This document shows positions 24,262 to 33,276 of a DNA stretch of 64,000 nt, one piece after another. The stretch comes from Bacillota bacterium (GTDB lineage: Bacteria > Bacillota > Clostridia > Acetivibrionales > JANLFN01), in contig JAEWTV010000010.1 of the NCBI GenBank assembly GCA_023397675.1, positions 116,434 to 180,433 on the forward strand. The letters are read 5' to 3'. The first letter of the stretch is position 1, and each line of letters begins with the position of its first letter. The position numbers and the translations under genes are program-made. The notes below the pieces were generated by a model. It worked only from the letters and a program-made list of their open reading frames with translations, was not told where the DNA came from and did not search any database.

Positions 24262-25923
24262 ATGTCAAAAAAATTTATATCTCGGATTAGTTTTGTCATA
24301 TGCTTCTTTATGGTGTTTACATGTGGAATTACATTCTCATATGCACAACCCAGCCAAATAACAATAGTATTAAACGGTCAGAAGCTGATTTATAACGATT
24401 CTACCGGTTACCCTTATTATGACTCCCACGGAAGGATGCAAGTTCCTCTTAGGGCTACACTTGAGCCACTGGGAGCAACAGTCAGTGTTGATAGTGAAAG
24501 GAATTCGGTTATTGTTGTAAAAGATGATATTACAATTGAAGTCCCTTTCGGTGAAAATTATATATACAAAAATGGTCAAATGCTTATAAATGATACAATT
24601 TCAACTGTTAAGAACAACAAAACCTACCTGCCTATTCGGATAGTTCTTGAAGCCCTAGGTTATACCCTGATATTCAACTCAAAAACAAATACATTATTAA
24701 TTGATATGGTTAATATAAATTTTTCCAACTCAATCAACATATGGCACTTTAGTAGTAGTGAAGGAGATAATATTAAAAGAGTATTATCAAAGAAATTCCC
24801 TGAAACCAAAATAAATTTAACAGTAACTTCGGATATTCAGCTAAACTATCAAAACAAATTAGCTGCCGCACATAGGGCGGGTACAGGTTTGCCTGATCTA
24901 TTTGCATTAGAATCTTATTTTATTAAGCGTTTTATTAATGTTGATGGTTTGTGTGAGAATCTAAATTCTGAAAATTATAATGTTTCAGAAATAACAAATA
25001 ATATGTATCCTTACACTTTGGAGATGGCAAAAGATGATAGCGGCAAACTAAAAGGTCTTTCATGGTATGCATGCCCGGGTGGCATTGGTTATAAACGCGA
25101 CATTGCTAAAAAATATCTTGGAACTGATGACCCTGATAAGATAAGTAATATGCTTTCGTCCCCAGAAAATATAATTAACACATCCAAAAGACTTTATAAC
25201 GCAAGTAAAGGTACCGCAAAATTACTTCCAGGACCTGAGGAACTCTTTCAAATATACAAGTGTGCTAAGTCACAACCATGGATAGTTGATAATAAACTGA
25301 CGATTGATTCAAAAATGATGGAATACCTTGATTTGCAAAAATACCTTACAAAAAATAAATATTCAGGCACTATTAGAGCGTGGACTCCGCGTTGGAACAT
25401 GTCAATTAGCGACAAGTCAACCATGTGTTTTGCAATAGCTTCATGGGGAATTTCAAATGTAATAGAAGCAAATGACAAAAGTAATACCGGCAAAGGAAAT
25501 TGGGGTATCGCAAAAGCTCCCTACTCCTACTATTGGGGAGGGACAACTCTCTCTATCTCTGCAAAAAGCAATAATAAAGATTTATCATGGCAGTTTATGA
25601 AGTACCTTACCTCTGATAAGAATCAATTAGAAGAATGGGCACAAAATTGTGGAGATTTTATTAACAATAAGGAATTGGTAAGTAAATTCCAAATCGAAGA
25701 TAAATATATAAATAAAACTATTAACCAGAACATATATAAAGTATTTGGACCTGTAGTCAACGATATAAAGGCCCCTACAACAATATATTTAGATGATACT
25801 ATAAACAACAATTGGTTGAATATAACAGAGTCATATTTTAATGATTACCGAACTAAAGAAAAGGCTCTGGCGGATTTTAAAAACAAGATTAATAAAGACT
25901 ATCCAGACATAGAAATTGACTGA
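24262..25923 (+). CDS. Secreted stalk-domain / solute-binding-like fusion, paralogue 3 of 3
   Basis: The protein has 553 residues, most like copy 2 in its C-terminal domain (INIWHFSSSE, GTGLPDLFALES, CPGGIGYKRD, SYYWGGTT). The signal peptide ends at SYAQ. The 32-nt gap before it repeats a leader found before copy 1 (GTAGTCA-ATAAAA), which supports duplication of gene plus leader. GGGGG precedes the ATG. A terminator closes the operon right after the stop. Cysteine near residue 20 sits in VFTC, a poor lipobox, so the protein is probably secreted rather than lipid-anchored. Confidence 0.72.
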   Translation: MSKKFISRISFVICFFMVFTCGITFSYAQPSQITIVLNGQKLIYNDSTGYPYYDSHGRMQVPLRATLEPLGATVSVDSERNSVIVVKDDITIEVPFGENYIYKNGQMLINDTISTVKNNKTYLPIRIVLEALGYTLIFNSKTNTLLIDMVNINFSNSINIWHFSSSEGDNIKRVLSKKFPETKINLTVTSDIQLNYQNKLAAAHRAGTGLPDLFALESYFIKRFINVDGLCENLNSENYNVSEITNNMYPYTLEMAKDDSGKLKGLSWYACPGGIGYKRDIAKKYLGTDDPDKISNMLSSPENIINTSKRLYNASKGTAKLLPGPEELFQIYKCAKSQPWIVDNKLTIDSKMMEYLDLQKYLTKNKYSGTIRAWTPRWNMSISDKSTMCFAIASWGISNVIEANDKSNTGKGNWGIAKAPYSYYWGGTTLSISAKSNNKDLSWQFMKYLTSDKNQLEEWAQNCGDFINNKELVSKFQIEDKYINKTINQNIYKVFGPVVNDIKAPTTIYLDDTINNNWLNITESYFNDYRTKEKALADFKNKINKDYPDIEID

Positions 25924-25933
25924 TTAGGATTTT

Positions 25934-25959
25934 AACCCGGAGATTATCTCCGGGTTTTT
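25934..25959 (+). terminator. Terminator of the three-paralogue operon
   Basis: AACCCGGAGA and TCTCCGGGTT pair around a short loop, followed by a T run. Confidence 0.88.
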
Positions 25960-25985
25960 GTTTATCACTTATATTAGCAAGCTTT

Positions 25986-26014
25986 TTGACAATTGGCTTT
26001 TCTAAGGTTATTAT
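25986..26014 (+). promoter_or_regulatory. Sigma-A promoter of the SMR/prenyltransferase operon
   Basis: TTGACA (25986-25991) and TATTAT (26009-26014) are separated by 17 nt. A start of transcription near 26021 would leave a leader of about 55 nt. Confidence 0.72.
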
Positions 26015-26076
26015 TAATATGTCTGAAATTGTAATTTAGACGCTAACACATTAAAATAACCCAAAGGATTATTGAT

Positions 26077-26421
26077 ATGTATAAGTATTTAACGGCACTT
26101 TTAAGTATTTCACTTGGTGCGGTTGCTCAGCTTCTTTTAAAACTCGGATCGGATACTTTTAATAAGTTAAGTCTCAGCAAGTTTTTCACCATTTTTACGG
26201 ACAAGTATTTAATGCTGGGCTTATTTAGTTACGGCTTAAGCGCTATTTTATGGATCAACTTTCTGTCAAAGGAAAAGCTCAGTGTAGCCTATCCGCTTGT
26301 CAGTCTGGGTTATATTTTTACAATGTTTCTGGCCTATTTCTTCCTCCATGAGGAGATACACTTAAATAACATTATTGGCTTGGCAATAATCATAATAGGT
26401 ATAATAGTTATTACAAGATAA
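26077..26421 (+). CDS. SMR-family small membrane protein
   Basis: The protein has 114 residues and four membrane helices. The first carries GAVAQLLLKLG with an acidic or polar pattern unlike drug pumps, and the third carries KLSVAYPLVSLGYIF. This resembles SMR/EamA proteins linked to lipid-linked sugar flipping (ArnE/F-like) more than EmrE. AAGGA lies a few nt before the ATG. The prenyltransferase gene starts 17 nt downstream, so the pair is translationally close. A flippase for the product of that enzyme is a reasonable inference but not shown. Confidence 0.7.
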   Translation: MYKYLTALLSISLGAVAQLLLKLGSDTFNKLSLSKFFTIFTDKYLMLGLFSYGLSAILWINFLSKEKLSVAYPLVSLGYIFTMFLAYFFLHEEIHLNNIIGLAIIIIGIIVITR

Positions 26422-26438
26422 AGATAAGGAATAATGAT

Positions 26439-27344
26439 ATGGAAAATACAGCGGGACAAAATGCCGGTTTTCAGGTAAACAACAAATTAAAATCTTATAT
26501 AAAGCTTTTCAGACCCAAACAATGGATAAAAAATTTGTTTGTATTTGCTGCACTTGTATTCTCAAATAACATTCTTCATCCAAACCTTCTTGAAAGAACA
26601 CTTTTATGTTTTGTTCTGTTCTGTGCAGCTTCATCTTCCGTTTATATATTAAATGATATGATTGATGCATCAAAAGACAGACTACATCCAAAGAAAAAAT
26701 TCAGGCCTATAGCTTCAGGTGCAATAAGCAAGACTGAAGCACTGGTTTTACTATTTATTCTTGTACCGGCTGTATTAATCAGTTCCTTTATATTCAGCAA
26801 GCTTTTGTTCGTGCTTATTCTGGTTTACTTCACAAATAACCTTTTATATTGCTTTGTACTTAAAAACCTGGTTATTATTGACGTAATGTCCATTGCTGTA
26901 GGCTTCATATTAAGAGTAATAAGCGGCTGTATAGCCATTGACGTATTTATTTCACCATGGCTTTTGCTATGTACCCTCCTCCTTTCCCTGTTCCTCGGGT
27001 TCAGCAAAAGAAGGAATGAATTGATAGTTCTTGAAGAAAAGGCCGAGCATCATAGAAAAATACTTGATGAATATTCACTTGAATTTATAGACAAAATGCT
27101 TTCAATTATAATTTCTTCTACGGTTATGGCTTATACACTTTATACCTTCAACACAAGAAGCAATTATTACCTTATGTCTACCATACCTTTTGTACTGTAT
27201 GGCATATTCAGGTACCAGTATATAATCTACAAAAAGAATGAAGGCGGCAGCCCTGAAGAAGTTGTATTGTCCGATAAGCCGCTGCTTATAGACATGATTT
27301 TATGGGTGTTATCAAGTGCAGCGATAATCTACTTTACTGCATAA
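26439..27344 (+). CDS. UbiA-family prenyltransferase, DPPR-synthase-like
   Basis: The 301-residue polytopic membrane protein has about eight helices. It has the family opening LFRPKQWIKNLFVFA, the first Asp-rich motif NDMIDASKDRLHP (Asn72, Asp73, Asp76, Asp80) and RPIASG. The later FSKRRNEL segment is typical of decaprenyl-phosphate phosphoribosyltransferases. Those enzymes join phosphoribosyl pyrophosphate to a polyprenyl phosphate, the first step towards lipid-linked ribose or arabinose donors. Homologues of the epimerases DprE1/DprE2 are not in the window. AAGGA precedes the ATG. It converges on the C45-type hydrolase gene with 4 nt between. Confidence 0.82.
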   Translation: MENTAGQNAGFQVNNKLKSYIKLFRPKQWIKNLFVFAALVFSNNILHPNLLERTLLCFVLFCAASSSVYILNDMIDASKDRLHPKKKFRPIASGAISKTEALVLLFILVPAVLISSFIFSKLLFVLILVYFTNNLLYCFVLKNLVIIDVMSIAVGFILRVISGCIAIDVFISPWLLLCTLLLSLFLGFSKRRNELIVLEEKAEHHRKILDEYSLEFIDKMLSIIISSTVMAYTLYTFNTRSNYYLMSTIPFVLYGIFRYQYIIYKKNEGGSPEEVVLSDKPLLIDMILWVLSSAAIIYFTA

Positions 27345-27348
27345 GCTA

Positions 27349-29013
27349 TTACATTATATAGTTGGGCAGCGAAGTCTTAACCCATTCATCACAGTAATAA
27401 CCGTAATGGTTGTAGGCAACCCTTTCCTTAAGGTCAAACAAGGATACGCTTCCCTTGATCTGTACCTGCCTTTCATCCCTGCTTTTCGGACTCTTTGCAT
27501 AATAACCAGGAAATCTGCCGTAAGGAGACAGAAAATCTATTATTCCCCGCGCGCATTCAATATTTATATATCCATTGTTTTGTATGGCCGATAGTATTTC
27601 ATTATTAAGCTCATCATACCTCCATTGGATTTCATTTACAGAGTCTCCTATAAGCCTTGAAGTCCACGGATACATAGAGAAGAAACGCATTTCAGGTATT
27701 ATATAATGGTTCGTGACAATAACAACATCATCTCTTTCTTCCCTCTGCGGTGCAAAATAATGTGTCGATGGGCACTGCTTATCGTTAAAACCTTTATTAA
27801 TATAACCTCTTTCACTGAAACAATCCAAATCAGACTTCTTTTTATCTCTGCAAAGCCCTGAATTAAAGTCAAGATATTCTTTTGGATATTTGTAATCATT
27901 CCACCTGACCATCAGACCTTTGTTGTAATCGATTGTTCTATGGAACCTTATAAAGTTTTTATCCGGCAGAAGTCCCTTAATATCTGATGGAGGATAGCTT
28001 GTAAATTCTCCTTTTAAATTCGATGCTCCTGCTTCAACAACACATGCTTTGTCATTACTTCCATCAGCAATTATATAGTTCCATGAAACACCTCTTGGGG
28101 TATCCTCCATTATTCTTACAGCTTCCTCGGCTGAATTACTGTACTGAAGGCAGGTTCTTGCGAGCAGGAGAGAATTTGTTCCTATTTTGCCGGGTGTGCA
28201 GTTAGCACCGGGAGACATATTTACACCCATCCCAACACCGAATATATTCATACCTGCAATACTTCCAATCATCCCTGGAGCACTTATACTCACCATTGGA
28301 TAAGCTTCTCTTCCATATTCTCTTTTCTGATTGTAAATGATAGTAGCTGCGTTATTCTGAAATACTCCCGCATTTGTAAACATAAAGTCACGGCCAAAGT
28401 AATGTCCGTTTCCGGCAGCGTTTCCAAAGACAGAAAAGCCGTTACACGCAAGAGGAATTCTGAAATAAGAAGGATTGGCATCCGGGATACTTTTTAGAAT
28501 AAAGGCTCCGGTGTAAATAAGTGAACATAAAACATCTATATCAAAATTAAGAGAAACAAGTCTGCTTATTGTTACATTGGTCTTTGGATTGGCCATCTTA
28601 CAGCCGTCATACAAACCGTTAATCTCATCACGAAGCTGGATTGGAAGTTCATTAAACATTCCTTTTGTAAAAGTGTTAAGAAGCTTTAACAATATATCCA
28701 TCAGCAGGCTGCCCCTGCTTTGATCTCTCTGCTTTATAAAATCGAATATGACCTTATCTGTAAAGTCTACTGCCATTGAAGATATTTCTTTCTCGGCAAG
28801 CAAACCCATCATATATCCTGTGTCATAGCTGCTGCCTTCCAGATAATAAGCTTTTTTGGGTTCAAAAGTGTCATAATTAAAAGCAGTTTTGTGGATAGCC
28901 CTGATTCCCAGTATTCCAGGCTGTTCAATAACCTCATCTACCTTATAATTGTCAGAATTGAATGCAGCTGTGATTACGTTTAATTTTTTTTCGTTTTTAT
29001 TATTCCTCCACAC
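27349..29013 (-). CDS. C45-type (acyltransferase-like) NTN hydrolase
   Basis: The protein has about 554 residues and resembles the C45/penicillin acyltransferase-like and phospholipase-B-like NTN hydrolases. The likely nucleophile Cys lies near residue 190 in LACNGFSVFG, followed by HYFGRDFMF. Further on are a MIGSIAGMN segment, GVGMGVNM, and the NSLLLARTCLQ and CVVEAGAS segments. In the family, autocleavage before the Cys exposes the active N-terminus. No signal peptide is seen. The start is uncertain: GTG 29022 and GTG 29013 are both possible, and AGGTG stands 6 nt before the latter. A GGAGG lies inside the coding start and leads to no in-frame start codon. The substrate is unknown. Confidence 0.72.
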   Translation of the reverse strand: MWRNNKNEKKLNVITAAFNSDNYKVDEVIEQPGILGIRAIHKTAFNYDTFEPKKAYYLEGSSYDTGYMMGLLAEKEISSMAVDFTDKVIFDFIKQRDQSRGSLLMDILLKLLNTFTKGMFNELPIQLRDEINGLYDGCKMANPKTNVTISRLVSLNFDIDVLCSLIYTGAFILKSIPDANPSYFRIPLACNGFSVFGNAAGNGHYFGRDFMFTNAGVFQNNAATIIYNQKREYGREAYPMVSISAPGMIGSIAGMNIFGVGMGVNMSPGANCTPGKIGTNSLLLARTCLQYSNSAEEAVRIMEDTPRGVSWNYIIADGSNDKACVVEAGASNLKGEFTSYPPSDIKGLLPDKNFIRFHRTIDYNKGLMVRWNDYKYPKEYLDFNSGLCRDKKKSDLDCFSERGYINKGFNDKQCPSTHYFAPQREERDDVVIVTNHYIIPEMRFFSMYPWTSRLIGDSVNEIQWRYDELNNEILSAIQNNGYINIECARGIIDFLSPYGRFPGYYAKSPKSRDERQVQIKGSVSLFDLKERVAYNHYGYYCDEWVKTSLPNYIM

Positions 29014-29056
29014 GTAAAACACCTACAGATTAAGCATTATAATTATATATATTACG

Positions 29057-30223
29057 TTAACCTTCATTTTGCGCATGGTAGTCATAAACTTTTCTTCCCT
29101 TTGAAAATACATACCTAATATTTAAATATTCATCAATGACAGCTAAATCAGCTCTTTTACCATAATCTATACTTCCTGTTATTTTATCTATCCCGGTCAC
29201 TCTGGCTGGATTCAGTGATACCATCCGAACGGCTTTTTCCAAAGGTATACCTGTATATTTCATTATATTCTTAACTGATTGATAAAGGGTAAGAGTACTG
29301 CCTGCAAGGCGTCCGTCACTGTTTCTTGCAGCACCATTCCGAACCTTTGTCAGCATTCCTCCGAAAGTATAGTCACCATCACCCTGGCCTGCAGCCTGCA
29401 TTGAATCAGTGACCAATACTATCCTGTCATCCCCCTTTATTTTATAGACCAAATCTATAATATCAGGGCAAACATGTTGCCCGTCGCAAATCAATTCAAC
29501 AAAGCAGTCACTGTTTAAAGCAGTTCCGGCAACTCCAGGTTCCCTATGGTTAATCCCTTTCATTCCATTGAATAAATGTGTGAAGCTGACAGCGCCATTG
29601 TTTATTGCTTCCTTAACAATACAGCCATCGGCACCACTGTGCCCTATGGATATTGTCCCACTATTGATAACTGCATATTTTATAAATTCCATGCCTCCAG
29701 GTATTTCGGGGGCAACGGTAAAAAGCAGTGTTAATTCATCGTCTAAAATACTTTTTATAAGATCAAATTGTTTTATATCTGGAAGTCTGATAAATGATGG
29801 GTCATGGACGCCCCTGTAACCGGGGCTAATGTAAGGCCCCTCTATATGTACACCTGCTATGGTAGAATCAATGCTGGTTATATGACTTGCATCCACAATG
29901 TTTTTTACAGCGGTAAGAATGGTTCCCATCGGAGCAGTAATAGTTGTTGGGAAAAATGAAGTAACAGCATTTTTTGCAAAAAAACCGGCTGCTGCTGCAA
30001 TATCGGCTGGGGATGCTGATATAAAATCATAACCAACAGCCCCATGGGTATGAATATCAATTAGACCCGGTATTACCTTAAGACCTGTTATATCAATATT
30101 AAATATTTCTTCATGTCCTTTATTGCCAAGCTCTTCAGATTTTATAATTTTATCAAATAATAAGTCACCTTTAATAAAACCATCAGCAAAGGACAAATAG
30201 CTTCCATTCACCAGCCTATACAT
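29057..30223 (-). CDS. nagA: N-acetylglucosamine-6-phosphate deacetylase
   Basis: The protein has 388 residues. The amidohydrolase metal motifs are visible: HTHG (His58, His60), Glu128 in HIEGPY, His in SIGHSG, and the THLFNGM and LVTDSM segments with the catalytic Asp. The reaction is hydrolysis of GlcNAc-6-phosphate to glucosamine-6-phosphate and acetate in amino-sugar recycling. GAGGAAG stands about 8 nt before the ATG. The wall amidase gene lies 20 nt upstream on the same strand, so the two are probably one transcript linking wall turnover to amino-sugar recovery. NagB is not nearby. Confidence 0.92.
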   Translation of the reverse strand: MYRLVNGSYLSFADGFIKGDLLFDKIIKSEELGNKGHEEIFNIDITGLKVIPGLIDIHTHGAVGYDFISASPADIAAAAGFFAKNAVTSFFPTTITAPMGTILTAVKNIVDASHITSIDSTIAGVHIEGPYISPGYRGVHDPSFIRLPDIKQFDLIKSILDDELTLLFTVAPEIPGGMEFIKYAVINSGTISIGHSGADGCIVKEAINNGAVSFTHLFNGMKGINHREPGVAGTALNSDCFVELICDGQHVCPDIIDLVYKIKGDDRIVLVTDSMQAAGQGDGDYTFGGMLTKVRNGAARNSDGRLAGSTLTLYQSVKNIMKYTGIPLEKAVRMVSLNPARVTGIDKITGSIDYGKRADLAVIDEYLNIRYVFSKGRKVYDYHAQNEG

Positions 30224-30243
30224 TAATGCACTTCCTCAAAGTA

Positions 30244-32331
30244 TTATCTTTTGATGATATCAATTGTGGCCACACCCGAGTACCTTATACTTCTAACCCA
30301 TATTTCATACTCGCTGTTTCCAAGCCCTTCCTCATAAAATGCGGAAGAACTATCGGTAAAGCCGGATAATACATCCATGATTTTATTTACAGTTGCTTCA
30401 TCCAACTTGGATAAAAGTACTTGCCGTGCTTCATTTTTCTGATCGGTTAAGGTTGCCAGGCCTTGCTTTTCTTTGGAATAATCAAGCTTTATAGATAGAT
30501 CAAATATTGATGATATAATTGCACTGTTACCTTTATAAGTGCATTTGGAAGCTGCTTTAGGCGGAATACTGAACCCGTTTAAAGAGCTTGGCAAATAATC
30601 CTGACCAGTATATGCAGGCGGTGTTGCTATGCTGGTATTTTGCGTATTGCTGGAAGAATTAGCAACAGCCATTTCATTCAAAGCCTTAATAACCGTGTTG
30701 TACAAGGCTTCGGCAGTTTTCTGTCTAAAGGCTTCCGTTAAAAGTCTTGATCTATCATCACTATTTGAAATATAAGCAGTTTCTGTAATTATGGCCGGCA
30801 TGTGGGTATTATTCAGAACAGCCAGTCTTGATCTATTCCAAATGCCTTTGTTTGCCGTACCCAGCTTGCCCAGCATTTCTTCCTGTGCTATCTGGGCAAA
30901 CCTCTCACCTGTTATTCCATAAGATGGGTAATCAGAGGGATAGAACAAAGTCATTGTGCCATTGTCCCCGCTGTTTCCGCTGTTATTATGAACGCTCATA
31001 TATAATACCGCATTAAGTTTATTTGCGAAATCGCCTCTTTGATAAAGGTCTACAGTTTCATCACCCTGTCTGGTCATTTGAACATTTAGCCCTGCTTTAA
31101 TAAGCATAGTGCTTAATCTTCTGGCTATATCAAGATTAAGGTCCTTTTCCTTAACCTTAATATCCGAGCTTTTTGCTGGATTCGTCGGATAGGTTGCACC
31201 GTTTTCCTCTCCTCCATGCCCCGGGTCGACTACTATGGTTTTCCCCAGCATTATAGGATTCAATGACAGGCCACCATTGGAGGTCTGAGCCGGCGCAGAG
31301 GCAGCAGCGGTACAAACAGTTAGTGAATTTTCCTTTGCAACAGTATTAACCCTGTAGTCATATTGATTCTTGCTGTAAAAGGTTATATCAGTGAGTCCTG
31401 TTGACAAATTGGACTTAAAATCTATGTAGTCCATATAATAATCATTAATAACCATCCTTCCGGATGTAAAGTCCAAAGCTCTGGTTGGTATTGTCAGAAC
31501 AAACCTTCCCTGGTCCTTCCTATACCTGTATTCAAAATAATTAATTCCTATCTCTTCATTTTTAATAACAATTTGAGGATAACCGGTGGCGGAATATTTT
31601 ATATCAGTACTGTCAGGTGCTGAAAAAATGACCTTAATACCGTTGTCAGCCTTATCAATCTTTACAAAGCTCTGACCTGAAATGTTAAATGTAAATCTGG
31701 AGGTAGAATTACCCGTCTTCTGACACTGAACACTGTTAACAAATCTGCCGGAGGTGCTTATATATTTATCAATTGAACTGATACTTGTCATGGGGATATC
31801 CATAACCAGCTGGTTATTGGACGAGGAGACTATTACGGCATTTCTCCCATATTTCATATCCAAGCTGACAACGTCGGATGATGCAGTTTTTTCAAAACCC
31901 AGCTTTGAAACAGCAAGAATGGTATTGTCAAAATCAATAAACATTTGCTTTTTGTTACCTGACAGTGTTATAGTATAGCCTGTCCACTCGCTCATATCAC
32001 AAACAATTCTCGTAACATAGGGCTTTGAGTTATATTGCGAGCCGCGTACTTTATAGACATAATTACTTTTAACACTAATATCTCCTGCGGCGTAAACAGC
32101 ATTTTTTATATCTATTGCAAGCCTTGGGTTATTGTCATATTTGGACTCATTATATTCTCCAATAGGCGAGCTTGCATTTATGGTAATTCTCAGCTTGCTT
32201 CCGTTCAAGGAACTGGATATCTTTGTTATTGATAAACCAGGCTTGTCTGTGACTTTTGCAGCCCACGACGGAATAAGATTTGATACTAAAAAGAACATAC
32301 AGATGATAAGGAAAGCTATACTCTTTTTCAT
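30244..32331 (-). CDS. N-acetylmuramoyl-L-alanine amidase with AMIN domains
   Basis: The protein has 695 residues: a signal peptide (about 1-24), AMIN-type wall-targeting domains (about 30-140 and probably again to 335), a linker, and an amidase_3 domain (about 363-560). Zinc ligands are His372 in DPGHGG, Glu395 in the KEKDLN segment and His448 in SVHNN, with catalytic Glu517 in ITETAY. The last roughly 110 residues form an extra domain without a recognised family. The enzyme removes stem peptides from peptidoglycan outside the cell and acts in cell separation or sporulation. It is upstream of nagA in the same operon. Confidence 0.9.
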   Translation of the reverse strand: MKKSIAFLIICMFFLVSNLIPSWAAKVTDKPGLSITKISSSLNGSKLRITINASSPIGEYNESKYDNNPRLAIDIKNAVYAAGDISVKSNYVYKVRGSQYNSKPYVTRIVCDMSEWTGYTITLSGNKKQMFIDFDNTILAVSKLGFEKTASSDVVSLDMKYGRNAVIVSSSNNQLVMDIPMTSISSIDKYISTSGRFVNSVQCQKTGNSTSRFTFNISGQSFVKIDKADNGIKVIFSAPDSTDIKYSATGYPQIVIKNEEIGINYFEYRYRKDQGRFVLTIPTRALDFTSGRMVINDYYMDYIDFKSNLSTGLTDITFYSKNQYDYRVNTVAKENSLTVCTAAASAPAQTSNGGLSLNPIMLGKTIVVDPGHGGEENGATYPTNPAKSSDIKVKEKDLNLDIARRLSTMLIKAGLNVQMTRQGDETVDLYQRGDFANKLNAVLYMSVHNNSGNSGDNGTMTLFYPSDYPSYGITGERFAQIAQEEMLGKLGTANKGIWNRSRLAVLNNTHMPAIITETAYISNSDDRSRLLTEAFRQKTAEALYNTVIKALNEMAVANSSSNTQNTSIATPPAYTGQDYLPSSLNGFSIPPKAASKCTYKGNSAIISSIFDLSIKLDYSKEKQGLATLTDQKNEARQVLLSKLDEATVNKIMDVLSGFTDSSSAFYEEGLGNSEYEIWVRSIRYSGVATIDIIKR

Positions 32332-32509
32332 TGGCAGGACCTCACATTTTTATTAACGTATCTTTCAAAGGGTATTTATCTAACAGTAAATTTAGACGAA
32401 CTAAACCTCAAAAAAGTTCTGTAATTAAATATAATAACCATTAATAAGCTCAAGTATTTAAAAGCTTAATTATATTATACTACAAACCCAATTAACTTTT
32501 CATTTTTCT
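32332..32509. other. AT-rich divergent intergenic region
   Basis: This separates the minus-strand amidase from the plus-strand cupin regulator. On the minus strand a TATAAT lies near 32475 with only a weak -35. No RNA structure or repeat is evident. Confidence 0.4.
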
Positions 32510-32537
32510 TTGCCTTAATGAGTTTGTATGGTAAAAT
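32510..32537 (+). promoter_or_regulatory. Possible promoter of the cupin regulator operon
   Basis: TTGCCT (32510-32515) and TAAAAT (32532-32537) have a 16-nt spacer. The leader to the start codon would be about 130 nt. Confidence 0.4.
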
Positions 32538-32677
32538 ACAGAAGATGAATAAGTTTATTATTTCACATTCCACAAATAAATGCTGAATAGTATTTATAAT
32601 GTATTTCATCAATGTACAACTGCGATGAAATTCTTATGCGTCTTGTTCATCAAGATATTTTTGCAGGAGGAATGAAT

Positions 32678-33238
32678 ATGTCGGATACAATACTTCAAAT
32701 ATCACAAAGAATTCATGAAATAAGGGAAATAAGCGATTTGACCTGTGAAGAGGCTGCTGAAAAGCTTAATATACCTCTCGTCACATATATGGATTATGAA
32801 AACGGAAAAACTGATATTCCCGTAAGCGTGCTTTATGAAATGGCAAAGGTTTTTGAAGTTGATTTTACTGAGCTGTTAACCGGTCTTTCACCAAAGCTTC
32901 ACAGCTACTGTGTTGTTGAAAAAGGCCAAGGTGTGCAGATTGAACGTTATAAAGGCTATAAATTCGAAAGTCTGGCATACAATTTCAAAAACAAAAAGAT
33001 TGAACCTCTTTTAGTAACAGTAGAACCAGAGGAAAATAAAAAAATGAGTCTTGTAGCTCACCCAGGACAGGAATTCAACTATGTTCTTGAAGGAAAAGTC
33101 AGAGTTATCCTGGGCTCTCACCAAGTAGATTTAAATGAAGGTGACTCGATATACTTCGATCCTTCCATACCTCATGGTCAGACAGCAATTGAAGGAAAGC
33201 CCGCAAAGTTTTTAACAGTGATACTTCATGATAATTGA
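32678..33238 (+). CDS. XRE-family regulator with C-terminal cupin
   Basis: The protein has 186 residues. An N-terminal helix-turn-helix of the XRE type (about 8-62; LTCEEAAEKLNIPLVTYMDYENG) is joined to a cupin_2 barrel (about 105-185) with HPGQEFNYVLEG and the late PHGQ. Such fusions act as small-molecule-responsive regulators. ATG 32678 is chosen over one at 32672 because GGAGG is 7 nt before it. The acyl-CoA synthetase gene follows after 38 nt. This gene pair is common in anaerobes and probably forms a local regulator and its target. Confidence 0.88.
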   Translation: MSDTILQISQRIHEIREISDLTCEEAAEKLNIPLVTYMDYENGKTDIPVSVLYEMAKVFEVDFTELLTGLSPKLHSYCVVEKGQGVQIERYKGYKFESLAYNFKNKKIEPLLVTVEPEENKKMSLVAHPGQEFNYVLEGKVRVILGSHQVDLNEGDSIYFDPSIPHGQTAIEGKPAKFLTVILHDN

Positions 33239-33276
33239 TTTTTTCTATTCAAATCATGTAAAGGAGTAGACAAATA

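Noticed and set aside
20887..25923. Copper amine oxidase enzymes
   Set aside because: Only the N-terminal stalk-type domain is present; the catalytic topaquinone domain is absent.
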